Counted from the stretch's first letter, positions 43,891-52,318 are shown. The stretch is 64,000 nucleotides of DNA from Actinopolyspora biskrensis (GCF_013408175.1 NZ_JACBYW010000003.1:310001-374000); one strand, 5' to 3'. Notes: a model not told the origin generated them from the letters alone. Translations and numbers: made by a program.

Positions 43891-45057
43891 GTGCGTACTC
43901 CAGCCCTGACCCGACGACTACGCCCGTTCACTTCGACGATCTTCGCCGAGATCACCGAGCTCGCCCGGAGCACCGGCTCCGTCAATCTGGGGCAGGGCTT
44001 CCCCGACACGGACGGGCCCCCGGGGATGCTGCGGCGTGCGGAGCACGCCATCGGCGAAGGGGTGAACCAGTACCCGCCCGGAGCGGGCGAGCCCGAGTTG
44101 CGCGCCGCCATCGGCGCCCAACGCCGCGCGGACTACGGGATCGAGCACGATCCCGGCAGCGAGATCCTGGTCACCGTCGGGGCGACCGAGGCGATCAGCG
44201 CCTCGATGCTGGCGCTGGTCGAGCCGGACGAAGAAGTAGTACTGATCGAGCCCTACTACGACGCCTACCCGGTCGCGGTGGCGATGGCGGGTGGGGCGCA
44301 CCGGTCGGTCCCCCTGCGCGCCGAGCGGGGACGGTTCCGGCTCGACACGGCGGCCCTGCGCGCCGCCGTGGGGCCGCGCACCAGAGCGGTGGTGCTGAAC
44401 TCGCCGCACAATCCCACGGGGACCGTGTTCACCGCGGACGAGCTGGCGGCGATCGCCGAGATCTGCCGCGAGAACGACCTGCTCGCCATCACCGACGAGG
44501 TCTACGAGCACCTGCTGTTCGACGGCAGGGCGCACACCCCGCTCGCGACGCTGCCCGGCATGGCCGAACGCACCCTGTCGATCTCGAGCGCGGGCAAGAG
44601 CTTCAGCGTCACCGGCTGGAAGATCGGCTGGGTGTGCGGCCCGGCCGAACTCGTTTCCGCAGTGCGGGCGGCGAAGCAGTTCACGACCTTCGTCGGGGGA
44701 GCTCCCTTCCAGCCCGCCGTGGCGCACGCGCTGAACGAGGAACGGCCCTGGCTCGAAGAGCTGCGCTCCGGGCTGCAGCGGAAGCGGGACCGGTTGACGA
44801 GCGGATTGCGCCGGGCCGGGTTCGACGTGCTGCCCTCGGAGGGGACCTACTTCGTGTGTGCCGACGTGCGCCCGCTCGGTTATTCCGACGGGGCCGAGTT
44901 CTGCCGCGCGCTGCCCGAACGGATCGGGGTCGCGGCGATCCCGCCCCAGGTGCTCTGCGACGACCCCGAGCCGATGCGCCACCTGGCGCGCTTCGCGTTC
45001 TGCAAGCGGGACGAGGTGATCGACGAGGCGGTCGAGCGGTTGCTCGAGCTCGGATAG
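43891..45057 (+). CDS. dapC: N-succinyldiaminopimelate aminotransferase DapC-like
   Basis: 388 residues, class I/II PLP aminotransferase: VNLGQGFPDTDGPPGMLRRA, the AHNPTG-type loop LNSPHNPTGTVFTADELAAI, ITDEVYEHLLFDGRAH and the PLP lysine in SISSAGKSFSVTGWKIGW. It resembles M. tuberculosis Rv0858c (dapC), which acts in lysine/diaminopimelate synthesis. Related proteins also act on kynurenine or methionine keto acids, so specificity is not certain. Confidence 0.82.
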   Translation: MRTPALTRRLRPFTSTIFAEITELARSTGSVNLGQGFPDTDGPPGMLRRAEHAIGEGVNQYPPGAGEPELRAAIGAQRRADYGIEHDPGSEILVTVGATEAISASMLALVEPDEEVVLIEPYYDAYPVAVAMAGGAHRSVPLRAERGRFRLDTAALRAAVGPRTRAVVLNSPHNPTGTVFTADELAAIAEICRENDLLAITDEVYEHLLFDGRAHTPLATLPGMAERTLSISSAGKSFSVTGWKIGWVCGPAELVSAVRAAKQFTTFVGGAPFQPAVAHALNEERPWLEELRSGLQRKRDRLTSGLRRAGFDVLPSEGTYFVCADVRPLGYSDGAEFCRALPERIGVAAIPPQVLCDDPEPMRHLARFAFCKRDEVIDEAVERLLELG

Positions 45058-45110
45058 GAGGGGCGGCTCGGTCTGCGTTGGTGGTCGTGCGGCGCCGCCG
45101 GGCAGGCGCG
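45058..45110 (+). repeat. Dispersed 3'-end repeat, copy G (fragment)
   Basis: The gene-proximal end of the family only: GAGGGGCGGCTCGGT directly after the dapC TAG, as in the gene-side ends of copies A and C. The hairpin part is lost. Confidence 0.5.
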
Positions 45111-45262
45111 GGTCACGAGCCGCCGCGCCGCTCGACCGGCGACCGGCCCGACCGGTCGAGCGCTCGCCTGACCCCGTGCGGACCCCTGGTGCTCCCCGGG
45201 CCGGGCGGCCACGGCGGAGTCCCTCCCGCGAGGGCTTTCGCGTGGCCGCCCGGCCCGCCGGT

Positions 45263-45748
45263 TCAGCAGGCGAACCAGTCGGTGGCGGCGCTGGAGCCCC
45301 ACCGCGAGCGGAGGAGCACGCGCACCGGACCGGCTGCTATCCCGCGCACCAGGAACCCGCCGCAGTCGTCCAGCACGTCGTGGCTCTCCCCCGCTCCGTG
45401 CCGAACGCTCAGCACACCGCCCGCGAGCGACTGGCCGGTTCTGCTGAGCACCACCCCTCCGGCGCGGAGGAGGCCGGGGGCGGTCGTGACCAGTTCCAGT
45501 TCGACCACCCGCCCCGGGGCTCCGAAGGTCAGCACGCGCGGACCGCCCGCGCGCTCTTCGAGGCCGGGAACGAGCTCCGCGCGGTCCGCGGTGTCACTGA
45601 GCGGGACGAGACGCGCGTCCGGTGCCCGCCTTCCGAGGACCTTCTCGACGGCCCGGTAGGCCCCGGCGAACGCTCGCCGCGGAGCGGGATCGCCGGCGAG
45701 GAAGAGCTCTCCCAGCAAGTTCAGTTCAGGGGGTGGTGCCGCGCTCAT
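45263..45748 (-). CDS. Unknown protein coupled to an ECF sigma factor
   Basis: 161 residues. Helical N-terminus (LLGELFLAGDPAPRRAFAGA), a middle beta-rich part and a C-terminal domain that resembles carboxypeptidase-regulatory-like beta sandwiches (AGGVLSVRHGAGESHDVLDD, GGFLVRGIAAGPVRVLLRSR). No helix-turn-helix, no membrane helix, no zinc anti-sigma motif. The ATG at 45748 overlaps the sigma factor stop (ATGA), so the two are translated together and are probably functionally linked. Confidence 0.65.
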   Translation of the reverse strand: MSAAPPPELNLLGELFLAGDPAPRRAFAGAYRAVEKVLGRRAPDARLVPLSDTADRAELVPGLEERAGGPRVLTFGAPGRVVELELVTTAPGLLRAGGVVLSRTGQSLAGGVLSVRHGAGESHDVLDDCGGFLVRGIAAGPVRVLLRSRWGSSAATDWFAC

Positions 45749-46338
45749 CCGGCCGTCACCTCCAGGGCCTCGGTGCTGCCCTGATCGCTCATCCGCTCGC
45801 GCAGCGCGCGCAGGCAGCGCTGCTTCTTCGGACCGATCGAACCGCGCGCCATTCCCAGCGCGGCGCTGATCTGCTCGTAGCTGGCTTCCGGGGCCACGGC
45901 CATCACCCGCAGCAGCTGCTGGCAGCGGCCGGACAGCTGGGAGAAAGCCTGTGCGAGCCGCGTCGTGAGCACCGAACGCAGCGCGTCGCCCTCGGGGTCG
46001 CCGCTGTCGTCCACGATCTCGGCCAGCACGCCGTCCACTCCCGCCGGGGACTCCCTGCGCCTGGTTCGCGCCAGGCGCAGGGATTCGCGCCGCGCCGTGG
46101 TGACCAACCAGCCGGAAAGCGCCTCGGCGTCCCTGAGGCGGTGCAGGTTCTCGGCCAATGACAACCAGGTGGCCTGCCAGGCGTCCTCCGCGTCAGCACG
46201 GGTCGCGGAGTACGCCCGCACCGCTCCCCAGACGACATCACCGTTGCGGTCCACCAGGTCACGCCAGGCCCGTTCGTCCCCGAACGCCACACGCCGCAAC
46301 AACACGGCCGTCCCGCAGAACTGTCCCTGCTCCGTCAC
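45745..46338 (-). CDS. ECF sigma factor
   Basis: 197 residues. Region 2: AVLLRRVAFGDERAWRDLVD and RADAEDAWQATWLSLAENLH; region 4: AFSQLSGRCQQLLRVMAVAP, SYEQISAALGMARGSIGPKK. The region 4 helix-turn-helix is intact. GTG 46338 is the start. No zinc-binding anti-sigma gene is adjacent; the coupled downstream gene at 45263 is the only candidate partner. Confidence 0.85.
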   Translation of the reverse strand: MTEQGQFCGTAVLLRRVAFGDERAWRDLVDRNGDVVWGAVRAYSATRADAEDAWQATWLSLAENLHRLRDAEALSGWLVTTARRESLRLARTRRRESPAGVDGVLAEIVDDSGDPEGDALRSVLTTRLAQAFSQLSGRCQQLLRVMAVAPEASYEQISAALGMARGSIGPKKQRCLRALRERMSDQGSTEALEVTAG

Positions 46339-46771
46339 TGCTCACACCTTCCCGTGCTATAGCTGCTTGTCCCGAAGGCCTCACGGACGGTCCGCCGTGG
46401 ACCGGCGTGCTCTTTCGGGCTCGTGCTGTAAGAGCCGTGCGGACGCCGCGCGGATTCACCGTTCGCGGACGAACCCCTGAACGGGCCACCTGTTCGAGTA
46501 GTTCTACGCAGCGGGCGGACGAGGAACATCGTTCTGCTCAAGTGCCCGCGCGGGCGGACGAGCACCCGCCCGGTCGGCCGCTCGCCGGGAAAGCGGCGAA
46601 CACGCTTCCCCACCCCGCGCCAACCGCTCCGCGGACCCTCCGAGCGGCTCCGGCCGGAGCCGCTCGATACCGCCTAACCGAGTGACAGGGGACTTCTACG
46701 GATGCCAACACCGCCGACACACGGCAGGATGATGGCCGGACGGCTGGTAACGGGCGCGGGCGGTGATCTGC
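46339..46771. other. Divergent intergenic region with a perfect palindrome
   Basis: 433 bases between the ECF gene and a secreted protein gene. A perfect 26-base palindrome lies at 46641-46666 (half-site CGAGCGGCTCCGG). No gene is convincing in between. The 46763-46771 codons before ATG 46772 are GTG-ATC-TGC. Confidence 0.55.
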
Positions 46772-47701
46772 ATGACGCGATTCCCGGACGGTCGCGGCCA
46801 CGTGTCCGCGACCGCTCTGGTGTTTCGCGTGGCGCTGCTGCTCGGGATGATGATCGCGTTCTGGCTGGCAGCGCAGTGGTGGAACGCGGACAGGGCGAAC
46901 GCCGCGGCCGCATTCCCCGGAGCGGAGCGGACAGGTCCGCAGGCGGAGAGGACGGGGCCGAACCCCCTGGTGGAGCCGATCTCGGTCCGCTCAGCCGACA
47001 CGGCCCAGGAAGTCGCCGAACGGATCGCCGAAACGTCCGACGAGACAGCACCGGAGACCATCACGGTCGACGTCGAGCCGCTCGTGGAACCTCCCGATCC
47101 CCCGGACACGGCCGAACTGGTGTCCGAGAGCATCGAGGAGGCCGGCGGCGGGTCACGACCGGAGGCCGGGGACACCCAGCGGGAACTCCGCCCTGATCGA
47201 GGACGAGCCGGTCAGGAGGCTGCCGGAGCAGCGTCCCCCGCGAACGCGGGGGCGTCCGCGCCGAGCTCTCCTCGGCGGGAAGCTCGCGGTGCGGAGAGCA
47301 CGGCACCCCGGACCCACGCCGACGAACCACGGGCAGGCGCGGATTCCGCCGCCCGCCACGAGCTCCCGCGGAACAGCGGTGCCGCCTTCCCCGCGACGGA
47401 GACCGAACGGGCCGGCGAGGCCGATCCGGGAACCACCGGTTCCCCCGAAACGCTCACCCCGGAGGGGAGAGCGGGGCAGAACCCCGAGCAGCCCCGGCGG
47501 ACACCGCTGCCCGCCCCGGTCAAGGCTCCCTCCACCGCGCAGGTCGGCCAGCCGAACGCGGGAAGCGGCCCGCGGGACGTGCACGCGCTCCACCCGGAGC
47601 CGCTGAGGCTGCCGACCGTCACCGGAGCACGGGGCGAGCAGGAGCACGAAGGGCTCCGCTCCGGCATCAAGGCGGCCGTACCGGTAACCGCACCGGACTG
47701 A
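46772..47701 (+). CDS. Secreted or membrane-anchored Pro/Ala/Glu-rich protein
   Basis: 309 residues. A single hydrophobic segment near the N-terminus (TALVFRVALLLGMMIAFWLA) is an anchor or signal; the following about 270 residues are low-complexity, rich in Pro, Ala, Glu, Gly, Thr and Arg, with no domain. The codon pattern (third positions strongly GC) supports a real gene. It is divergent from the ECF sigma factor. Function unknown; a disordered cell-wall-spanning protein is one possibility. Confidence 0.6.
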   Translation: MTRFPDGRGHVSATALVFRVALLLGMMIAFWLAAQWWNADRANAAAAFPGAERTGPQAERTGPNPLVEPISVRSADTAQEVAERIAETSDETAPETITVDVEPLVEPPDPPDTAELVSESIEEAGGGSRPEAGDTQRELRPDRGRAGQEAAGAASPANAGASAPSSPRREARGAESTAPRTHADEPRAGADSAARHELPRNSGAAFPATETERAGEADPGTTGSPETLTPEGRAGQNPEQPRRTPLPAPVKAPSTAQVGQPNAGSGPRDVHALHPEPLRLPTVTGARGEQEHEGLRSGIKAAVPVTAPD

Positions 47702-48093
47702 TCGGCGGGCACGAACCCGCGAACCAGGGCGCCGCGTCCCGGCGCCGCTCGAACGGTCGGTCGTCCCGGACGAGGGACCGAGAACGACCACGAGCCACCC
47801 GAGAGTCGAGCTCTTCCCACTTCCGGTCCGAATGTCCGCGCCCACTCGGACCGGCCGGGGCCCCGTCCCAACGGCGACCGACTCGTCACGAGAACGGACG
47901 GTGCCCCGCCCCGGTGTCGTAATTGCCCCTGCGGCACCGGGGTCCGCGGCCACCCACCGGCACGTCGAGGGGCCGTGCCGGCGGGTGGCCGCCCGCATTC
48001 CCGGCCCGCGCGTTCCGCGCCCGTCGCCCTTCCCGGGTGACGGTGGGGAGTTCCGCACCGGTGGACCCCGCCTTCCCGGACGAAGAACTTCGA
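47702..48093. other. Intergenic region between convergent genes
   Basis: 392 bases without a gene. Its one structured element is the long hairpin at 47948-47990. Confidence 0.5.
47948..47990. terminator. Long hairpin between convergent genes
   Basis: Sixteen-base arms with one mismatch (GGCCACCCACCGGCAC and GTGCCGGCGGGTGGCC) around an 11-base loop, between the gene ends at 47701 and 48094; probably a bidirectional terminator. Confidence 0.7.
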
Positions 48094-49539
48094 TCAGGTG
48101 ACCAGTTGGGCGCCGACGCCCTCCGTTTCGGGGGACAACTCCGCAGCGGCCCGCGCCAGCCTGCCGACCGCGTCCTCCAGGACCTCGGCGGGCAGTGTGT
48201 AGGGCAGTCGGAGACGACTGTCCAGATCCCCCTCCACGGAGAATCTCGAGGACGAGGCCAGCCGCACCCCGTGCCGTTCGGCCGCCGCCACCAACCGGCT
48301 GCCGTAGTGGCCCCCCGTGTCGCACCACAGCGACAGCCCGCCCTCCGGAACCCTGTAGGTCCACTCCGGGCACCACTCGCCCAGCGCGGCGACCAGACGG
48401 TCCCGGCCGTGGCGGAGCTGTTCCCGCCTGCGCGGCAACGACTCGGCGGAGTGCTCCAGCAGTTCGCTCAACACCAGCTGCTCCAGCGCCGGGCTGCCCA
48501 GATCGACAGCGGCACGCCCCACGACCAGCCTCCGGACGAAGTCCCTGGGGGCGCGGATCCACCCCAGCCGCAGGCCTCCCCAGAACACCTTGCTCGCCGA
48601 ACCCACGGTCACCACTTCGGACTCGGCGAACGCTGCCTGGGGAGGTGGTGCGGGCCCGGTGGACAGGTCGAGTTCCACCATCGTCTCGTCCACCACGGCC
48701 GTGGTGCGGTGCCGCTTCAGCGCGGAGCCGAGCCGCTCGCGGTCCCGCTCCGACATCCGGGCGCCGGTGGGGTTCTGGAAATCGGGAATCAAGTAGGCGA
48801 GGCGGGGCGACCCCTGGGCCAGGGTGGCCTCCAGCAGGTCGAGGTCCCAGTATCCGTCCACCATGGGCACGGCCACGGGGCGCGCGTGCGTTCCCCGTAT
48901 GGCCTCCAGGGAGTTCGGGTAGGTGGGTTGTTCGACCAGCACGCGCTGTCCCGGCGCGACCAGGGCGCGCAGTACCAGCGCGAAGGCGTGCTGAGCCCCG
49001 TTCGTGATCATCACCTGGTCCGGTGTGGTGGCGAGGCCACGGGCCTCGAAGCGTTCCGCGATGCGCTCCCGCAGTTCCCCCGTTCCCTGCGGGTGGTACC
49101 CGTGCCCGGCCACAGCGGGGGTCAAACGCCGATGGGCCCGGGAGACCGCTTCGAACACCTCGGGCAGCGCCTCCGGCGTTCCCTGGGCGAAGTTGACGAC
49201 GTCCTCCCGTCCCGGCGGATACCACCCACCGGCTCCGGCGCTGCCGCCGTCGCCGGGCGGCAGACTCGTCCAGGACCCCGCGCCGCGTCTGCTCTCGACG
49301 AATCCGAGCTCGCGGAGCTCGTCGAGAGCGCTCGTCACGAGGTTGCGGCTCACCCCGAGCCCGCCCGCGAACGCTCGTTCGGAGGGCAATCGCGTTCCCG
49401 GCGGCAGCTGCCCCTCGAGCACCAGCCCGCGCAACGCGTCGCGCAACACGTCGGCGCGGGGACGTCGTCCGCCGGTCCAGTCGCCCAGCAACCGGACGAC
49501 GGCATTGGCCCCTATCGTTCCGTCCACGGAGAACACCAT
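48094..49539 (-). CDS. MocR/PdxR-type GntR-aminotransferase regulator (YczR-like)
   Basis: 481 residues: an N-terminal GntR helix-turn-helix (ALRGLVLEGQLPPGTRLPSE, RAFAGGLGVSRNLVTSALDE) fused to an aminotransferase-fold domain from about residue 100 (MITNGAQHAFALVLRALVAP, LIPDFQNPTGARMSERDRER, and the PLP lysine region VTVGSASKVFWGGLRLGWI). It is divergent from a YczE-type membrane protein, the classic YczR-YczE pair; YczR regulators are thought to sense a pyridoxal-related signal. Confidence 0.9.
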   Translation of the reverse strand: MVFSVDGTIGANAVVRLLGDWTGGRRPRADVLRDALRGLVLEGQLPPGTRLPSERAFAGGLGVSRNLVTSALDELRELGFVESRRGAGSWTSLPPGDGGSAGAGGWYPPGREDVVNFAQGTPEALPEVFEAVSRAHRRLTPAVAGHGYHPQGTGELRERIAERFEARGLATTPDQVMITNGAQHAFALVLRALVAPGQRVLVEQPTYPNSLEAIRGTHARPVAVPMVDGYWDLDLLEATLAQGSPRLAYLIPDFQNPTGARMSERDRERLGSALKRHRTTAVVDETMVELDLSTGPAPPPQAAFAESEVVTVGSASKVFWGGLRLGWIRAPRDFVRRLVVGRAAVDLGSPALEQLVLSELLEHSAESLPRRREQLRHGRDRLVAALGEWCPEWTYRVPEGGLSLWCDTGGHYGSRLVAAAERHGVRLASSSRFSVEGDLDSRLRLPYTLPAEVLEDAVGRLARAAAELSPETEGVGAQLVT

Positions 49540-49552
49540 GGGACCACTTTCC

Positions 49553-49569
49553 GGACATTGGCCCTGTCC
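49553..49569. promoter_or_regulatory. Candidate operator of the MocR-type regulator
   Basis: GGACATTGGCCCTGTCC is a 17-base inverted repeat with five-base arms, in the 62-base space between the divergent regulator and yczE-like gene. A further GGACCA lies about 10 bases away, nearer the regulator start. Confidence 0.5.
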
Positions 49570-49601
49570 TGAAAAGCCCCCGGAGGCATATCAAGGACCA
49601 C

Positions 49602-50243
49602 ATGACGAAAGAAGCACCGCGTGTGGACCTCACCACGCTGCCCGTGCGGGACCGGCCGGCTTCCAGGCTCGTGCGGCTCCTCGCCGGGCTGGTCCTGTAC
49701 GGGACGAGCATGGCGATGATGGTCCGCTCCGGCCTGGGACTCGCGCCGTGGGACGTGCTGCACGAGGGACTGGCCGAGAGCGCGGGCACGGGATTCGGCG
49801 TGGTCACGGCCCTGACCGGTGCGATCGTGCTGCTGCTGTGGGTTCCGCTGCGGCAGCGCCCCGGCCTCGGGACGGTGGCCAACGTCGTGGTCGTCGCCCT
49901 GTCGGTGGATGCGGCGCTGCGGCTGCTTCCGGCGGTGGAATCCCCGCTCGTCGGGGTGCTGTTGCTGGTAGGCGGTGTGCTGTGCAACGGAGTCGCCACC
50001 GCGACCTACGTGGGCAGCAGGTTCGGTCCCGGTCCCAGGGACGGTCTGATGACCGGCCTGCACGATCGGACGGGGCTGTCGCTGCGCGCGGTCCGCACGG
50101 GCATCGAGGTCGCGGTGCTGGTGACGGGCTGGCTGCTCGGCGGGACGGTCGGCGTGGGCACGGCCTGCTACGCGCTGGCCATCGGGCCGTTGGTCCAGCT
50201 CGCGATGCCCGTTGTGGCGGTGAGCACCGCACGAGCCGGATAA
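49602..50243 (+). CDS. YczE/YitT-family membrane protein
   Basis: 213 residues with five hydrophobic segments (RLVRLLAGLVLYGTSMAMMV; GVVTALTGAIVLLLWVPL; VANVVVVALSVDAALRLL; PLVGVLLLVGGVLCNGVATA; RTGIEVAVLVTGWLLGGTVG). The GLGLAPWDVLHEGL and GPRDGLMTGL segments are typical for YczE. In genomes with the YczR regulator it is the usual target. Its transport substrate, if any, is unknown. Confidence 0.85.
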   Translation: MTKEAPRVDLTTLPVRDRPASRLVRLLAGLVLYGTSMAMMVRSGLGLAPWDVLHEGLAESAGTGFGVVTALTGAIVLLLWVPLRQRPGLGTVANVVVVALSVDAALRLLPAVESPLVGVLLLVGGVLCNGVATATYVGSRFGPGPRDGLMTGLHDRTGLSLRAVRTGIEVAVLVTGWLLGGTVGVGTACYALAIGPLVQLAMPVVAVSTARAG

Positions 50244-50251
50244 TCCGGCAC

Positions 50252-51076
50252 ATGACCACTGTGCGGACGGCCGAACGAGCGGGGACAGGCCCCGGCGGGA
50301 CGAGCGAGGACGTGGTGCTGGTGCTGCGGAACGCGGTAGCCGTGCTGGACGGCGCGACCTCGTTACGCCCCACCGAGTACACCGGCGGCTGGTACGCGGC
50401 CGAGCTCGCCGGGAAGCTGCGCCCCAGGTTGGAAGCGGAGGGAGCCGAGCTCACCGAGTCGCTCGCGACGGCGATCTCCGAAACCGCGACCGCCCACGGG
50501 CTGCGTCCCGGAAGCGCTCCCTCCAGCACGGTCTCGATCCTGCGTTGGAACGCGAGCTCGGTGGAGGCGCTGGTGCTCGCCGACAGCCCGGCCGTGGTGT
50601 TCACCGATTCGGGGGCCGAGGTGGCCAGCGACGACAGGCTGGCCGAGTTGAGCGTCCCGAACGGCGGAGGGTACCGGCAGCGGCTCCGTGCGGGCGGCGG
50701 CTTCGACGAGCTCCACGGGCGGAACCTGCGCGAGGCGGTGGACGAGACGAGCAGGTGGCGCAACGTCGAGGGCGGCTTCTGGGTGGCCGAGGCCGCCCCC
50801 GTCGCCGCGCACCGGGCCGTCGTGCGGAGCTGGCCCCGGTCCCGGGTCGAGGCCGCGCTGCTTGCCAGTGACGGGGTCTCCTGCGGGGTCGAGCAGTACG
50901 ACAGCTACCCCGACTGGCCCGCTCTGTTGAGCCACGCGCGCGAGCGGGGGCCGCAGGCCGTGCTGGACCGGGTACGCGCGGCCGAGGAGTCCGACCCGGA
51001 CGGCTCGCGCTGGCCGCGCCCCAAAAAGCACGACGACCAGGCGCTGGTCGTGGTCGACTTCGAACACCACGAGTAG
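50252..51076 (+). CDS. PP2C-like phosphatase domain protein
   Basis: 274 residues from ATG 50252. The pattern DVVLVLRNAVAVLDGATSLR (with the Asp-Gly metal site, reading VLDGATS), SAPSSTVSILRW, LVLADSPAVVF, AALLASDGVSCGVEQY and DDQALVVVDF follows the beta-sandwich metal-phosphatase (PP2C/SpoIIE) layout. Asp residues at VLDGA, LASDGV and DDQA could form the metal centre. It is 8 bases behind the YczE gene, so co-transcription is likely. Substrate unknown. Confidence 0.72.
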   Translation: MTTVRTAERAGTGPGGTSEDVVLVLRNAVAVLDGATSLRPTEYTGGWYAAELAGKLRPRLEAEGAELTESLATAISETATAHGLRPGSAPSSTVSILRWNASSVEALVLADSPAVVFTDSGAEVASDDRLAELSVPNGGGYRQRLRAGGGFDELHGRNLREAVDETSRWRNVEGGFWVAEAAPVAAHRAVVRSWPRSRVEAALLASDGVSCGVEQYDSYPDWPALLSHARERGPQAVLDRVRAAEESDPDGSRWPRPKKHDDQALVVVDFEHHE

Positions 51077-51132
51077 CCTCCCCCGCTCCGAACCGCCCGC
51101 CCCCAGGGGGCACGCACCGGAGGTTGCGTCAC

Positions 51133-52161
51133 ATGGCGCTGATCCACGGCACCGTCTACGCGGACGGCAGACGGCAGGAGGACTACCGCACCCTGGAGGA
51201 GACGCTGAGTCGGCTGCGCGACTCCGAGTCGGCCGCCGACAGCTTCGGTTGGATCGATCTGTTCGAGCCGGAGCACTCCGAGCTGGAGGAGCTGGGCAGG
51301 GAGTTCGACCTGCACCACCTCGCGCTGGAGGACGCGGCGGTGGCCCACCAGCGTCCGAAGCTGGATCGCTACGGGGAGACGTCGTTCCTGGTGCTGCGCC
51401 CGGCAGAGTACCGGGAGAGCACCGAGAACGTGGTGATCGGGGAGCTGCACGCCTTCATCGGCTCGGACTTCGTCATCACCTCCCGCCGGAGCGAAGGTCC
51501 CGACATCGAGGGCGTGGCCCACCTGCTCGAGCAGCAGCCGCACCTGCTGGCCCGCGGCCCCGCCGCGGTGCTGTACGCGCTCGTCGACCGCGTGGTGGAC
51601 GACTACCTGCCCGTGGAACGGGGGGTGCAGAACGACCTGGACGAGATCGAGGACGAGGTGTTCGGCGGCGAACCGGCCGTGTCCAAGCGGATATACCGCC
51701 TCTCCAGGGAAGTGATCGAGTTCCAGCGGGCGACCGGACCGCTCATGGACGTGCTGGACGGGATGAGCAGCACCTTCGCGGAGCTTCGGAACGGGGTCGA
51801 GCTCAGTCGGCACCTGCGCGACGTCCGCGATCACGCCGCCGACGTCGTCGAGCGGGTGGAGTCGCACCGACAGCTGCTCGCCAACGTCCTCACGGTCAAC
51901 TCGACGCTGCACTCCCAGCGGCAGAACGAGCAGGCCACCAGGCTCACCGAGACCAGCCTGCGGCAGAACGAGGACATGAAGCGGATCTCCTCCTGGGCCG
52001 CCATCCTGTTCACCCCCACGCTGGTGGGCACCGTCTACGGGATGAACTTCACCCGCATGCCCGAGCTGAACTGGCCGTTCGGCTACCCGATGGCGTTGGT
52101 GCTGATGTTGTTCGTGGCGGTGACCCTGTACTTCGTGTTTCGTGGTCGCGACTGGCTGTGA
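51133..52161 (+). CDS. corA: CorA-type magnesium/metal-ion transporter
   Basis: 342 residues. A long N-terminal cytoplasmic domain of alternating helices and strands ends in two membrane helices: RISSWAAILFTPTLVGTVYG then the GMN loop (GTVYGMNFTRMPELNWPFG) and ALVLMLFVAVTLYFVF. ATG 51133 has GGAGG nine bases before it. The GMN tripeptide forms the selectivity loop. The family carries Mg2+, Co2+ or Ni2+; which one cannot be stated. The 6C RNA follows it. Confidence 0.92.
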   Translation: MALIHGTVYADGRRQEDYRTLEETLSRLRDSESAADSFGWIDLFEPEHSELEELGREFDLHHLALEDAAVAHQRPKLDRYGETSFLVLRPAEYRESTENVVIGELHAFIGSDFVITSRRSEGPDIEGVAHLLEQQPHLLARGPAAVLYALVDRVVDDYLPVERGVQNDLDEIEDEVFGGEPAVSKRIYRLSREVIEFQRATGPLMDVLDGMSSTFAELRNGVELSRHLRDVRDHAADVVERVESHRQLLANVLTVNSTLHSQRQNEQATRLTETSLRQNEDMKRISSWAAILFTPTLVGTVYGMNFTRMPELNWPFGYPMALVLMLFVAVTLYFVFRGRDWL

Positions 52162-52219
52162 TCGTCGAGATTGATCAAAAAAGATCTCTTCCCCTAGAGA
52201 CATTTGCGGTCCTACCTAG
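52162..52219. promoter_or_regulatory. Promoter region of the 6C RNA
   Basis: A -35 like GAGACA (52197-52202), a 17-base spacer, and -10 TAGACT (52220-52225) give a predicted start near 52232. The sequence just before it (52180-52215) is clearly lower in GC than the window. Confidence 0.6.
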
Positions 52220-52231
52220 TAGACTGAGGCA

Positions 52232-52318
52232 CGTCCACCTGACCCCCAGGGGTGGACTTGGCGCCCCCGCACTCCCGGTGACCCCCAGGCCGGTTGAGAG
52301 CGGGGGCGCACCTTTTCC
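52232..52318 (+). ncRNA. 6C RNA (small regulatory RNA with two C-rich hairpin loops)
   Basis: Two consecutive hairpins: arms GTCCACC/GGTGGAC (52233-52257) and GCGCCCCCGC/GCGGGGGCGC (52261-52309). Both loops carry the same 11-base sequence TGACCCCCAGG (52240-52250 and 52279-52289), followed by ACCTTTTCCC. This is the layout of 6C RNA (B11 in M. tuberculosis, an actinobacterial trans-acting small RNA whose C-rich loops pair with G-rich mRNA regions); the second hairpin plus U-run serves as terminator. The loops have five, not six or more, consecutive cytosines. Confidence 0.75.

Noticed and set aside
47153-49999. 948-codon minus-strand frame
   Set aside because: It runs antisense through the secreted protein, across the MocR gene in another frame, with Arg/Gly/Pro-rich shadow composition; the MocR and YczE frames have clear domains.
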